This document shows, piece by piece, positions 1 through 8,122 of a stretch of 36,366 nt of DNA (positions are counted from its first letter, which is position 1; every line of letters begins with the position of its first letter). The stretch lies in contig CATMRP010000030.1 in NCBI GenBank assembly GCA_950073835.1, forward strand, positions 1-36,366, given 5' to 3'. The stretch comes from an uncultured Alteromonadaceae bacterium. Lineage in GTDB: Bacteria > Pseudomonadota > Gammaproteobacteria > Enterobacterales > Alteromonadaceae. The notes beneath the pieces are model-generated. The model made no database searches. It saw only the letters and a list, made by a program, of their open reading frames with translations, and was not told where the DNA came from. Position numbers and translations under genes: made by a program.

Positions 1-294
1 CTGGTGGTTGATGGTGACGAGCAAACCGTATTAATGGCAGGTGAGCGTTACGCGCAAATGCGCAATGTTTGGTTTCTTCCCAGCTCAAAAGCACTGTTGG
101 TGTGGCTACAACGACTTGGCTTTACCGATTGCCAGGTGGTGGATGAGTGTGTAACCAGTACCGAAGAACAGCGCGCAACCGGTTGGATGACTAATCATTC
201 CCTGGTGGATTTTCTTGACCCCGAAGACCTCTCTAAAACGATTGAGGGTTACCCCGCCCCGAAACGGGCAGTGATCATAGCAAACAAGGGGTAA
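1..294 (+). CDS. cmoB: tRNA U34 carboxymethyltransferase CmoB, C-terminal part (5' end outside window)
   Basis: The gene enters the window already in frame, and about 97 C-terminal residues are visible. CmoB transfers a carboxymethyl group from carboxy-S-adenosylmethionine to 5-hydroxyuridine at position 34 of tRNA, giving cmo5U. The visible part matches my memory of the E. coli protein end closely: VDGDE, then [13 protein letters not shown]-type (here [11 protein letters not shown]), DFLDP and the terminal [10 protein letters not shown] block. The reading frame ends at a TAA. The partner gene cmoA usually lies just upstream and would be outside the window. Nothing looks broken. The identification is secure; only the missing 5' end limits it. 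Confidence 0.95.
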   Translation: MVVDGDEQTVLMAGERYAQMRNVWFLPSSKALLVWLQRLGFTDCQVVDECVTSTEEQRATGWMTNHSLVDFLDPEDLSKTIEGYPAPKRAVIIANKG

Positions 295-386
295 ACCGCT
301 TCTTAAAGCATGCTGACACCTGCATTCGATCGCTTTTTGTGCAATCATAACCATAAGGGATCGTTAAGCAGTAATTATCGACTGAA

Positions 387-415
387 TTGGCACAAATGTT
401 GTAACAAAATTACAA
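387..415 (+). promoter_or_regulatory. Candidate promoter/operator region ahead of the glucosylglycerate operon
   Basis: The 158-base gap between cmoB and the operon holds no gene that I accept. It contains TTGGCACAAATGTTGTAA (387-404). This resembles a sigma-54 site, with TGGCAC and TTG at the right spacing, but the usually invariant C of the -12 GC is a T. Overlapping it is a perfect 6-base inverted repeat, TTGTAA-5-TTACAA (399-415), which could be an operator. A weak sigma-70 reading (TTGGCA, 17 bases, TTACAA) is equally possible. The choice between these is inference. Confidence 0.35.
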
Positions 416-452
416 GTATGCTGTGCGAATCATCAATAACTAAGGCAGCTTT

Positions 453-1331
453 ATGGATATTTCTACATTTCTTGCGGCGCATCAACTTCCAGAGAGTTAT
501 CGCGACATTGCACAAAAATGGTTCATCCCATTAGCAGATGAAATCCATGAGCACCAAATTAGTGCAAAGAAGCCCTATTTTGTTGGCGTGAATGGTTGCC
601 AGGGCTCGGGAAAATCAACGCTGTGCGACTTTTTAGTGTTTTATCTGAGCGAATTTAAAAAGCTCAATGTGGTGTCGTTATCGCTGGATGATTTTTATCT
701 GGACAAGTCTAGCCGTAACGCGCTGGCGATAAAAGTTCACCCGCTACTGGCTACCCGGGGCGTGCCCGGCACTCATGATGTATCACTGGCCCAGACTACC
801 TTCGACCGCTTACGGGGGTACGGCACTGTATCTATTCCTCGATTTAATAAAGCTATTGACAACCCATTCCCAGTGGTTGAGTGGCCGGTTATCCATTCGC
901 CGCCGGATATTGTGCTGGTTGAAGGCTGGTGTTGGGGCGTAAAACCACAAACCAAAGCTCAACTGGCAGATCCGGTTAACGCATTGGAGCATGATGAGGA
1001 CCCATTAGGCACCTGGCGTCATTATGTCAATAAACAGCTGGCTGAATCCTACCAGGCGCTGTTTGAGCAAATGTCCTTCTGGGTAATGCTGAAAGCGCCC
1101 TCTTTTGATCAGGTGTATAGCTGGCGCAAAGAGCAGGAACATAAACTGGCTGCTAAACTGGGTTCATCTGAAGCGCACAGTGGCATTATGACCGACCTCG
1201 AAATCGAACGGTTTATACAGCATTATCAACGCTTAACAGAGCAGAGTCTGGAAACATTGCCGCAGCAGTGTAATTACGTTTACCATCTGGACGAAACCCG
1301 TCAAATCACTCATGTAGAAAAGGCTGTTTAA
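453..1331 (+). CDS. P-loop kinase of the D-glycerate 3-kinase type
   Basis: This is a 292-residue soluble P-loop kinase. Walker A lies at about residues 48-56 (GCQGSGKST). It is followed by LSLDDFYL (76-83), a VHPLLATRGVPGTHD block (95-109) and VLVEGW (154-159). The order resembles plant-type D-glycerate 3-kinase and the related yeast kinase-like fold. In this setting the likely reaction is ATP + D-glycerate to 3-phosphoglycerate. It is the first gene of the operon; its stop overlaps the next start by one base (TAATG), so translation is probably coupled. The ATG at 453 follows an AAGG ribosome site at 442-445. The substrate is inferred from the neighbours; the kinase fold is seen directly. 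Confidence 0.8.
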   Translation: MDISTFLAAHQLPESYRDIAQKWFIPLADEIHEHQISAKKPYFVGVNGCQGSGKSTLCDFLVFYLSEFKKLNVVSLSLDDFYLDKSSRNALAIKVHPLLATRGVPGTHDVSLAQTTFDRLRGYGTVSIPRFNKAIDNPFPVVEWPVIHSPPDIVLVEGWCWGVKPQTKAQLADPVNALEHDEDPLGTWRHYVNKQLAESYQALFEQMSFWVMLKAPSFDQVYSWRKEQEHKLAAKLGSSEAHSGIMTDLEIERFIQHYQRLTEQSLETLPQQCNYVYHLDETRQITHVEKAV

Positions 1332-2155
1332 TGGATCAATCAAGTACTGTGATCTTTACTGACATGGACGGCACGTTGCTGGATCATCATACCTATAGCT
1401 TTGCCGCCGCGCAGCCCACGCTGGATGCACTGGCGGAGCGCGGGATACCGGTGATACCCAATACCAGTAAAACCTTTGCAGAGATGACCGAGCTACGGGA
1501 AAAGATCGGTTTAAACGGCCCGTTTGTGGTGGAGAACGGCGCAGCGGCTTATATTCCACACGGCTTTTTTAAACAAAAACCGGCCGGTACCATCTGGCAG
1601 GACGGTTTTTGGTGTAAGTCGTTTATTTCATCAAAGGGCTACTGGTTAAAATTACTTGAAATCGTTAAAGCAGATTTCGCCGGTGAATTTACTCACTTCA
1701 GCGAAATGAGCACCGAAGATTTAATGGCTGCCACCGGTTTGAGCGAGGATGAAGCCCGCTTAGCAGCCAAACGCCAATTTGGCGAACCGGTAATGTGGCT
1801 TGGTAGTGATATTCGCAAAGCCGAATTTATCGAGTCAGTCAGAGAACGTGGCGCGACACCGCTGGAAGGCGGGCGTTTCATCCATATTTCCGGAGACTGT
1901 ACTAAAGGTAAGGCACTAAGCTGGTTCATGGAGGAGTATCGGCGTCAATCGGCGGTTACTGCAACGTCTATTGCATTAGGCGATGGTAAAAATGACATCG
2001 CCATGATGGAAGCTGCCGATATTGCCGTGCGCATAGCGTCACCCACGCATGAGCCTCCCCCACTGGATAAAAAAGATAACGTATATACCAGCACAAAACT
2101 AGGCCCTGAGGGCTGGACAGAAACGCTTACACAATTGCTTTCATTGAAAGATTAG
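1331..2155 (+). CDS. Mannosyl-/glucosyl-3-phosphoglycerate phosphatase (HAD-IIB)
   Basis: This 274-residue enzyme belongs to the HAD superfamily, mannosyl-3-phosphoglycerate phosphatase branch. Motif I is DMDGTLLD (11-18), with D11 the expected nucleophile and D13 the acid/base. Motif II is NTSKT (44-48). The metal-binding motif is GDGKND (217-222). The family removes the phosphate from mannosyl- or glucosyl-3-phosphoglycerate. Because a glucosyl synthase follows directly, the likely product here is glucosylglycerate. The start overlaps the kinase stop by one base, and the next gene begins eight bases downstream. The length is normal for the family and nothing is missing. The sugar specificity is inferred from context. 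Confidence 0.88.
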   Translation: MDQSSTVIFTDMDGTLLDHHTYSFAAAQPTLDALAERGIPVIPNTSKTFAEMTELREKIGLNGPFVVENGAAAYIPHGFFKQKPAGTIWQDGFWCKSFISSKGYWLKLLEIVKADFAGEFTHFSEMSTEDLMAATGLSEDEARLAAKRQFGEPVMWLGSDIRKAEFIESVRERGATPLEGGRFIHISGDCTKGKALSWFMEEYRRQSAVTATSIALGDGKNDIAMMEAADIAVRIASPTHEPPPLDKKDNVYTSTKLGPEGWTETLTQLLSLKD

Positions 2156-2163
2156 GAGGACAC

Positions 2164-3387
2164 ATGGCCGATTTTTACCAAAATGGTGTCGTGACAACGC
2201 TACACAATCTCGCCAGCCGCTCGACTGAAGCACTCGAAGCTGAGCTGTTACGCTTTTCTCAGAAACGTCCGATGGCACTTATCCTGCCATCACTGTTTTC
2301 AGAGCTTGAAGGACCGGCATTGGGCCACATCGTTGACGAACTCACGAATGTCCCTTACCTGTCTGAAATTGTTATCGGACTGGACCGGGCCAACCTGGAC
2401 CAGTACCGCCATGCCCAGGGCTTTTTCAGCCGCCTGCCACAACACCACCGTATTTTATGGAATGATGGCCCACGTTTAAAAGCCATTGATGAAGAGCTTC
2501 AGGCTCTTGATCTGGCGCCAAAGGAACTGGGTAAAGGCCGCAATGTGTGGTATTGCATGGGCTATATTCTGGCCTCAAATAAAGCCGAATCGGTGGCCTT
2601 ACACGATTGCGATATTATTACCTATAACCGTGACTTACTGGCCCGCCTGATTTACCCGGTCGCCAACCCACAGTTTAACTATGAGTTCTGTAAGGGCTAT
2701 TACGCCCGGGTCGCCGACGGTAAAATCAACGGTCGCGTATCACGCTTGCTGGTTACGCCTCTGCTGCGCGCACTTAAGCGTACGCTGGGTGACAACGAAT
2801 ACATCGAATTTATGGACAGCTTCCGCTACCCGTTAGCCGGTGAGTTCTCTTTCCGTCGCGACGTACTTAACGATATCCGCATCCCGAGTGACTGGGGTCT
2901 GGAAATTGGCGTACTGTCGGAAATGCACCGTAACTATTCGCACAACCGGTTATGTCAGGCCGATATCGCTGAAACTTACGACCATAAACACCAGGATCTG
3001 TCGCTGAATAACGAACAAGGCGGCTTATCCAAAATGTCTATCGACATTACCAAAGCCCTGTTCCGTAAGTTAGCAACCCAGGGGCAATCATTCAGTAATG
3101 AAATGTTCCGCTCGATTAAAGCCACTTACTACCGTATCGCACTGGACTTTATTGAGACCTATCACAACGATGCGGTAATGAACGGCCTGTCACTGGACAT
3201 TCACAGCGAAGAAAAAGCGGTGGAAATGTTTGCCAGTAACATTATGAAAGCCGGTCAGCATTTCCTGGAAAATCCAATGGAAACGCCATTTATTCCAAGC
3301 TGGAACCGAGTAACAAGTGCGGTACCCGACATTCTTGATCGCCTGCTCGAAGCGGTTGAAGCTGACACAGAAGAATTTAAAGGATAA
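2164..3387 (+). CDS. gpgS: Glucosyl-3-phosphoglycerate synthase (GT81-like)
   Basis: This 407-residue retaining glycosyltransferase is expected to join glucose from an NDP-glucose donor to 3-phosphoglycerate, the first committed step of glucosylglycerate synthesis. The N-terminal part has LPSLFSELEGPAL (41-53). The donor- and metal-binding DxD-type motif is HDCDIITY (147-154), preceded by GKGRNVWY (123-130). Its length of about 400 residues fits the longer marine/archaeal GpgS type rather than the roughly 320-residue mycobacterial one. A strong AGGAGG lies just ahead of the ATG. It sits between the phosphatase and the phosphorylase, three bases before the latter. The family call is firm; the donor nucleotide cannot be read from the sequence. 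Confidence 0.88.
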   Translation: MADFYQNGVVTTLHNLASRSTEALEAELLRFSQKRPMALILPSLFSELEGPALGHIVDELTNVPYLSEIVIGLDRANLDQYRHAQGFFSRLPQHHRILWNDGPRLKAIDEELQALDLAPKELGKGRNVWYCMGYILASNKAESVALHDCDIITYNRDLLARLIYPVANPQFNYEFCKGYYARVADGKINGRVSRLLVTPLLRALKRTLGDNEYIEFMDSFRYPLAGEFSFRRDVLNDIRIPSDWGLEIGVLSEMHRNYSHNRLCQADIAETYDHKHQDLSLNNEQGGLSKMSIDITKALFRKLATQGQSFSNEMFRSIKATYYRIALDFIETYHNDAVMNGLSLDIHSEEKAVEMFASNIMKAGQHFLENPMETPFIPSWNRVTSAVPDILDRLLEAVEADTEEFKG

Positions 3388-3390
3388 TCA

Positions 3391-5169
3391 ATGACAAAAC
3401 GCTGGGATTACTTACACGAAAAAATTAGTCATCATCTTCAGTTTATCTATGCAGATGTGGTAACCAGCACGCCGATTGGCGAGCTGGCCACAGAGCTGAT
3501 GAACACCATCGGCCTGAACCAGGAAGATGACATAGTGATCCCCGAGCCGCACAGAAATTACTGGGATGAGCAGGATATCGTGATGATCACCTACGGTGAC
3601 AGCGTGATCAACGAACACGAGTCCCCCTTGTTTACGCTGTTCAGGTTTTTACATACCTACTGCAAAAACACCGTTAACAAAGTCCATATCCTGCCCTTCT
3701 TCCCGTTTAGCTCTGATGACGGCTTTTCGGTAATAAACTATTCAAGTGTCAACGAATCACTGGGTACCTGGTCGGACGTACACCGCATTGCGGCCGAGTA
3801 CGGCCTGATGTTTGATTTGGTGATCAACCACTGCTCTTCGCGCAGTATGTGGTTCGACAACTTTATCAAAGGCGAAGGCCCGGGCAGCGACTTCTTTTTA
3901 ACTGCTGATCCTACGGCAGATTTAACTGATGTGACCCGCCCGCGCACCAGCCCGTTACTGCGTGAAACAGAAACGGCAAACGGTACCCAGCATGTGTGGT
4001 GTACATTCAGCCACGACCAGGTGGATTTTGACTTTAGAAATCCCAAGGTACTGATCACCTTTATTCAAATCATCAAGCATTACATTGATAACGGCGCCAA
4101 GTTATTCCGCCTGGATGCGGTGGCCTTTTTATGGAAAATCATTGGCACTAAATGTATTAACCTGCCGCAAACTCATGAAGTCATTCGCCTGATGAGAACG
4201 CTGATTGAGCATGTGGATCCCAGTATTATTATTATTACTGAGACCAACATTCCCAATCGCGAGAACCTGACCTATTTTGGTAACGCCAACGAGGCCCACG
4301 CGATTTATAACTTCTCGCTACCGCCGTTGTTGGTGAATACCATGGTCACCGGTGACTGTACTTACCTTAAGAGCTGGATGATGAGTATGCCACCAGCGCA
4401 GAACGGTACCACCTACTTTAACTTTATTGCCTCCCACGACGGCATTGGGTTACGTCCGGCAGAAGGCCTGCTGAGTGACGAGGAAATTGGTACGCTGGTG
4501 CAGTCGATGCAAAACTTTGGCGGCCGCATTTCGTGGCGTTCCAGTGAGCATGGCCAGCAAAAGCCATACGAAATCAACATTACGCTGTTTGATGCCATGC
4601 AAGGCACGGTAAAAGGCCCGGATAAATACCAGGTCGACCGATTCTTGTGTGCTCACGCAATGATGCTTGGTATGGAAGGTATTCCAGGGCTTTATATTCA
4701 CAGCTTACTGGGTACTTCTAACGACTACGATAAAGTGGCGAATACCGGCCAGAACCGTTCGATTAACCGCAAACGCTGGGATTACTCTGAACTGGAATCA
4801 CAGCTGGACTCCCCTTATTCGCAACATCATAAGGTGCTAACACGGTTGTCGCAGTTGATCCGCATCCGTAAGGCGCAGGAAGCTTTCCACCCCAATGCTA
4901 CGCAGTTTACCTTACAGTTGGGCCCGTCACTGTTTGGTTACTGGCGTCAGAGCCTGAATCGCAGACAAAGCATTTTCTGTATTTCTAACGTGACTGATGA
5001 AGAACAATCTATTTTGTTATCTGATCTGAACCTGATTGGCACCGACAACTGGATTGATTTGATCACCCGCGACCAGATAGAAGATGTTCTGGGCTTTGTG
5101 CAATTAAAACCTTACCAAACGGTTTGGCTCAGCAACATGGATTACGAAGAATACCGTAAAAGCCAATAA
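3391..5169 (+). CDS. GH13 sucrose-phosphorylase-family enzyme, probably glucosylglycerate phosphorylase
   Basis: This is a 592-residue alpha-amylase-clan enzyme of the sucrose phosphorylase subfamily (GH13_18). The conserved regions appear in order: DLVINHCS (142-149), FRLDAVAF (239-246, nucleophile D242), ITETN (282-286, acid/base E284) and ASHDG (347-351, transition-state D350). Members cleave a glucoside with phosphate to release glucose 1-phosphate. Because it shares an operon with glucosylglycerate synthase, phosphatase and a glycerate kinase, glucosylglycerate is the likely substrate; sucrose cannot be excluded from sequence alone. It is the last gene of the operon, followed by a terminator. 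About 100 residues longer than the classic sucrose phosphorylases I remember. Confidence 0.82.
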   Translation: MTKRWDYLHEKISHHLQFIYADVVTSTPIGELATELMNTIGLNQEDDIVIPEPHRNYWDEQDIVMITYGDSVINEHESPLFTLFRFLHTYCKNTVNKVHILPFFPFSSDDGFSVINYSSVNESLGTWSDVHRIAAEYGLMFDLVINHCSSRSMWFDNFIKGEGPGSDFFLTADPTADLTDVTRPRTSPLLRETETANGTQHVWCTFSHDQVDFDFRNPKVLITFIQIIKHYIDNGAKLFRLDAVAFLWKIIGTKCINLPQTHEVIRLMRTLIEHVDPSIIIITETNIPNRENLTYFGNANEAHAIYNFSLPPLLVNTMVTGDCTYLKSWMMSMPPAQNGTTYFNFIASHDGIGLRPAEGLLSDEEIGTLVQSMQNFGGRISWRSSEHGQQKPYEINITLFDAMQGTVKGPDKYQVDRFLCAHAMMLGMEGIPGLYIHSLLGTSNDYDKVANTGQNRSINRKRWDYSELESQLDSPYSQHHKVLTRLSQLIRIRKAQEAFHPNATQFTLQLGPSLFGYWRQSLNRRQSIFCISNVTDEEQSILLSDLNLIGTDNWIDLITRDQIEDVLGFVQLKPYQTVWLSNMDYEEYRKSQ

Positions 5170-5175
5170 ATAATG

Positions 5176-5199
5176 AAAGGCTCCTGAGGGAGCCTTTTT
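5176..5199 (+). terminator. Rho-independent terminator of the glucosylglycerate operon
   Basis: AAAGGCTCC and GGAGCCTTT form a perfect 9-base stem around a TGAG loop, followed by a T run. It lies seven bases after the phosphorylase stop. The TTA stop of the convergent minus-strand gene overlaps its last bases. Read on the minus strand it has only three Ts, so it would be weak in that direction. Confidence 0.9.
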
Positions 5200-5605
5200 A
5201 ATGCCTTGGCGAGAGCCACCGGGATTTGATGACAGCGTAAAGAGGCATCACTATCATTAAAATATCGACAGACAGCAAAAATAAAAACATCATTGGCGAG
5301 GACTCATAAGTGTATTCTCGGCCTCTTCGGCCACTTATAGAACCGGTTTGAATTGCACTGAATGCAAACCATGAAAAGAGAATAGCCAACAGCACCGCAA
5401 CAATCTGAGATATCGGCCCTAAGGGCTTTTCTTCCTCCTCGGGTTCCGCGAATACTTCTTCAACCGGTTCCACTGGCTCAGAATAGCCCTTAAGTTTTAA
5501 TTCGGCCTTTATCGATTCCACCCGCTCCGGATAGGCCTGTTTATTAATTGAGTCAAGCGCTTCACAGAGTTCATCTACACTATAGTTTTTATAATCCGGT
5601 TGCAT
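5198..5605 (-). CDS. Small membrane protein with N-terminal NYS-xx-EL motif
   Basis: This 135-residue protein is not one I can name. It starts with a soluble motif, YKNYSVDEL through AYPERVESI (about residues 5-32). An acidic linker follows (EEEEK near 57-60), then two likely membrane segments (about 65-85 and 104-126). The same N-terminal motif opens the protein at 7061-7471, where it precedes a zinc ribbon instead of membrane helices, so it looks like a portable module. The gene is convergent with the solute operon and is the last of a minus-strand run. Its stop lies inside the terminator hairpin region. A function cannot be assigned. Confidence 0.7.
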   Translation of the reverse strand: MQPDYKNYSVDELCEALDSINKQAYPERVESIKAELKLKGYSEPVEPVEEVFAEPEEEEKPLGPISQIVAVLLAILFSWFAFSAIQTGSISGRRGREYTYESSPMMFLFLLSVDILMIVMPLYAVIKSRWLSPRH

Positions 5606-5652
5606 AGTTTGTGTTTCTTATCGTTTCTGGGGGCTTAGGGGTTTCACGAGAT

Positions 5653-6117
5653 TTAGCACCTGCCATTAGTGATAACCATATTGGTGATCATGCTGACCCG
5701 GCTTTGGCTATTGCCATCCCGCAAATCGATATCAATTTTTCGGCCTTTTTGTAACTGCTTTCGCAGGTCATCGTGAACACAAACCAGATTGAGCATTGTG
5801 GCTTTCCACTCGGCTTTGAGTTCTTGTTTATGCGGGCGCAGATAATTTGTGGTGGCGAGATCGGCACCATCAGAATAGGTAAAAATCAGTTTGATCACTT
5901 GCTGCGAAGTGTTCATGCCATTAAAAGTAACATGTTGTAACTCCGGCTCGAAATACTGTTTCAGGGCCTGATGGTATGCATTATCCTGCCATTGTGGGTA
6001 GTTACCGAAAAACAGCGTAAATAAAAAAGAAAAAATAAACACGCCAACAACGATGTAGCCGTATTGTTTTACAAAAACAGCAAGCAACCACTCTGCTTTC
6101 TGTGTAAACCGGTTCAT
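5653..6117 (-). CDS. Hypothetical single-pass membrane protein
   Basis: I place the start at the ATG at 6117 (154 residues). A longer open frame runs to 6273, but its extra 52 residues overlap the next gene and look non-coding. One membrane segment (about residues 20-38, IVVGVFIFSFLFTLFFG) follows a short cytoplasmic N-terminus. The remaining 115 residues are soluble, with no motif that I recognise, and would face the periplasm or cytoplasm depending on topology. No strong ribosome site precedes the ATG. It is one of several unrelated small genes packed head to tail on this strand. Function unknown. Confidence 0.6.
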   Translation of the reverse strand: MNRFTQKAEWLLAVFVKQYGYIVVGVFIFSFLFTLFFGNYPQWQDNAYHQALKQYFEPELQHVTFNGMNTSQQVIKLIFTYSDGADLATTNYLRPHKQELKAEWKATMLNLVCVHDDLRKQLQKGRKIDIDLRDGNSQSRVSMITNMVITNGRC

Positions 6118-6175
6118 CTGCAAAGTAGACCGACTTTTATCCCGGCGGGCAGCGTCCGTTGGTAACAAAACCTCA

Positions 6176-6466
6176 TCAGGTACTTTGCTCCGTGTTGCCG
6201 CGCTTTTGTAATTCTTTTTGATATTGCCCTTCTGTAACAAACCACAAAAAACCACCAAACAAACAGCCGCCAATAGACCAGGTTACTGCGCCAATGACCA
6301 CTTGTGCCCACTGGATTACGCCTTGCTCGTCAAACACGTCGTTTACTACAAAGGTCATGACGATAAACATTGGTATACCCCAGCACAGCAGGCCTTGTAC
6401 GAGGGTGAATTTTACTGCCCCCTGCTTTCGTTTTTGTTGCCAGTTTTTAAAATCCTTGTCTTTCAT
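6176..6466 (-). CDS. Hypothetical two-helix membrane protein
   Basis: The start is taken as the ATG at 6466 (96 residues), because MKDKDFKNWQQKRKQG is a typical charged N-terminus and AGGAAG lies upstream. An upstream ATG at 6502 would add twelve residues. There are two hydrophobic segments (about residues 20-41 and 56-78), the first containing CWGIPMFIVMTF. The charged C-terminus carries EGQYQKELQK. I have a vague memory of similar small proteins in Gram-negative genomes but no function. It lies 58 bases upstream of the preceding entry, in the same direction. Confidence 0.65.
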   Translation of the reverse strand: MKDKDFKNWQQKRKQGAVKFTLVQGLLCWGIPMFIVMTFVVNDVFDEQGVIQWAQVVIGAVTWSIGGCLFGGFLWFVTEGQYQKELQKRGNTEQST

Positions 6467-6574
6467 CTTTGCGCTTCCTGTTGACCCTAAATCTTTAAGC
6501 AATGCCTTCGTTACCTGGAAATCGTCAAACGCTTAGGTTTGCTGCGAGAGGATAGCATTTTGAAAAGTGTCATG

Positions 6575-6970
6575 TTATCCGCCATCCCTTCGGCTATTGA
6601 CATAACAGTAACCAGACAATGCAATTAATAACGTCTGCATCGCAAAGGCCGGGATCACAATAAACAGATCCAGCCGTATATTTGCTGTATCAGGTAAGGA
6701 GAACTCCATTACCAACCAGGCACAGAACATCAGCATAAACATGGCGCCAGAAAAAACAAAAAGTGATTTACGGTGACGGATAAAAGTGGGTTTTGTGAGC
6801 CTGACCACAAAGAGTGTGATCAAGGTGATAACCGGCACCAGACATACACCAAAAAAAGCAATAAGGTAAATCGTTCTCCAACCCTGTTCATCCATGTTTT
6901 CTGGCACGCCTAACAGGGCGTTACACCCTGCCAGCAAAAAACATCCGGCTAAAACTACGACTATTCTCAC
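6575..6970 (-). CDS. Putative lipoprotein with three membrane segments
   Basis: A 131-residue protein. The N-terminus looks like a lipoprotein signal, with hydrophobic core VVVLAGCFL and lipobox LAGC ending at C16. Unusually for a lipoprotein, three membrane segments follow (about residues 34-56, 69-90 and 101-124). The signal may therefore simply be a first membrane helix, with the LAGC match due to chance. The gene lies between two other unrelated small genes on the same strand. Function unknown. Confidence 0.6.
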   Translation of the reverse strand: MRIVVVLAGCFLLAGCNALLGVPENMDEQGWRTIYLIAFFGVCLVPVITLITLFVVRLTKPTFIRHRKSLFVFSGAMFMLMFCAWLVMEFSLPDTANIRLDLFIVIPAFAMQTLLIALSGYCYVNSRRDGG

Positions 6971-7060
6971 TCTCTACCTTCTATGATTTTTAAGCTTACT
7001 CTCGCTGATAGCTGAGCTAACCAAATTAATAAAATAAACCACAACGTGGCGGGACCTTAG

Positions 7061-7471
7061 CTACCAAAGATTAGACTGGTGATTCTCCTGAAAAGCATAG
7101 CCAATATTGCAGGCATAACAGAAAACCTTCCATCTCCCCCACTTATGAGACACATCCAAATCTCCGCTACAAACCGGACACACTTTATCCTCAAAAGCAG
7201 CGGGCTTAGTACTTCGGGCGGATTTAGAAAATACTTTTAATAAAGGCCAAAGGTTGTCATCGATGGAACACGAGAGCTCATAGCTTAACGCCTGGCAAAA
7301 ATTAGCAAACACGATCTCATCATGTATTCTGTTTTGCTTCGGATCCTGTTGTCGAATGGCTATATACTTTCGTATTTCCTGATACCGTTCTGGCCAGGCT
7401 TGCTTATCGATCTGTTCCCTGCAATCAAACAATTCAGCTATCGTATAGTTTTCGTAATCAGGCTTAGCCAC
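7061..7471 (-). CDS. Soluble protein with NYT-xx-EL module and C-terminal zinc ribbon
   Basis: A 136-residue soluble protein in two parts. Residues 5-32 (YENYTIAEL through AWPERYQEI) match the N-terminal module of the protein at 5198-5605. The C-terminus has two CxxC pairs, C98-P-V-C101 and C118-Y-A-C121, spaced as in a zinc ribbon, with aromatic residues around the second pair. Zinc binding is therefore likely; no enzyme motif is visible. The shared module suggests the two genes belong to a family with swapped C-termini. The partner of the module is unknown. Confidence 0.7.
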   Translation of the reverse strand: MAKPDYENYTIAELFDCREQIDKQAWPERYQEIRKYIAIRQQDPKQNRIHDEIVFANFCQALSYELSCSIDDNLWPLLKVFSKSARSTKPAAFEDKVCPVCSGDLDVSHKWGRWKVFCYACNIGYAFQENHQSNLW

Positions 7472-7531
7472 AATCGCCTCCTTTCTGTGGACTGCAAGGT
7501 AGAAATGAAACGTCGCCCACGCCTCACAGGT

Positions 7532-7876
7532 TTAACGCGCCTTCTTTGATGTTGGCTCGCCAATACTCACAAGCCTGTCATTTTTAAAGTAAAAGCTCAT
7601 ATTCTGATAAACCACCCGTTCCTTATCATCCACAATAAAGGCATCAGGATTAGCCTGACGTAAAAGAAAAACTACGTCTTTTTTAGAGGTAGACGCAATG
7701 CCGCTAACGATGAGGTTTCCCAGCTCATTATTAGCTTGCTTCTGTGAGTAAAGCTCCATTTCGGTGTACTTATTTGTTGCTGCCTGGTCTATAACAACCA
7801 AACACCAATAGCCATTGGACACCAGCAGAACAAAAAAGCAAAACCAGAACCCTACCTTCCAGCTTGTAACTACCAT
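7532..7876 (-). CDS. Small membrane-anchored protein, possibly Imm58-like immunity protein
   Basis: A 114-residue protein with one N-terminal anchor (about residues 7-29, preceded by SWK). A charged helical region follows (EMELYSQKQANNEL), then a small domain with LLRQANPDAFIVDD (71-84) and SFYFKNDRLVSI. This layout resembles, from memory, the Imm58 family of putative immunity proteins, but I cannot confirm it. If so, it would protect against a membrane- or periplasm-acting toxin. No toxin gene is seen nearby. It is part of the minus-strand run of small membrane genes. Confidence 0.6.
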   Translation of the reverse strand: MVVTSWKVGFWFCFFVLLVSNGYWCLVVIDQAATNKYTEMELYSQKQANNELGNLIVSGIASTSKKDVVFLLRQANPDAFIVDDKERVVYQNMSFYFKNDRLVSIGEPTSKKAR

Positions 7877-7896
7877 GGTTAGAATTCCTTTTGGCC

Positions 7897-7925
7897 GTTA
7901 ACCGCGCTTTTCGAGCGCGGTTAAC
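7897..7925. repeat. Perfect 12-base inverted repeat at a gene end
   Basis: GTTAACCGCGCT and its exact reverse complement flank a 5-base loop (TTTCG). The hairpin contains the stop codon of the 7898-8119 gene. On the minus strand no T run follows, so it is a poor terminator for the genes around it. It may stabilise the 3' end of the mRNA or slow transcription. The ends resemble integron core sites only superficially, and the element is too short to be an attC. Confidence 0.75.
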
Positions 7926-8119
7926 CTTTTACGAATATCATTGAGTACAAGCAGGCCACCAAGAAAAACAGCACCAAATATGGCCGCCATTATAAGCCCG
8001 AGAATACCGCCCCACAGGCCGTTTACATTAAACCCCGCCGCAAAACCCACCACCAACATTACCCACAAGGCAATTTCCAGCAGTAAGGAATATAGCTTAA
8101 CGACTAATTCAGATAGCAT
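7898..8119 (-). CDS. Small glycine-rich two-helix membrane protein
   Basis: A 73-residue protein, almost wholly membrane-embedded. The short N-terminus (MLSELVVKLYSLLLEI) runs into two hydrophobic segments (about residues 12-33 and 36-58). The second is rich in glycine and alanine (GLWGGILGLIMAAIFGA). A charged cytoplasmic tail contains NDIRKRLTALEKRG. The protein's last codons and stop lie in a strong inverted repeat. I know similar small hypothetical proteins but no role. It lies four bases upstream of the next minus-strand reading frame. Confidence 0.65.
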   Translation of the reverse strand: MLSELVVKLYSLLLEIALWVMLVVGFAAGFNVNGLWGGILGLIMAAIFGAVFLGGLLVLNDIRKRLTALEKRG

Positions 8120-8122
8120 GTT

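Noticed and set aside
310-534. 74-residue plus-strand open frame before the kinase gene
   Set aside because: It overlaps the kinase start in another frame and covers the promoter region; the kinase frame is clearly the coding one.
7013-7064. AGCTAAC ... CTTAGCT resembling attC cores
   Set aside because: Only about 50 bases apart, with no stem beyond a short CCAC/GTGG; too short for an attC.
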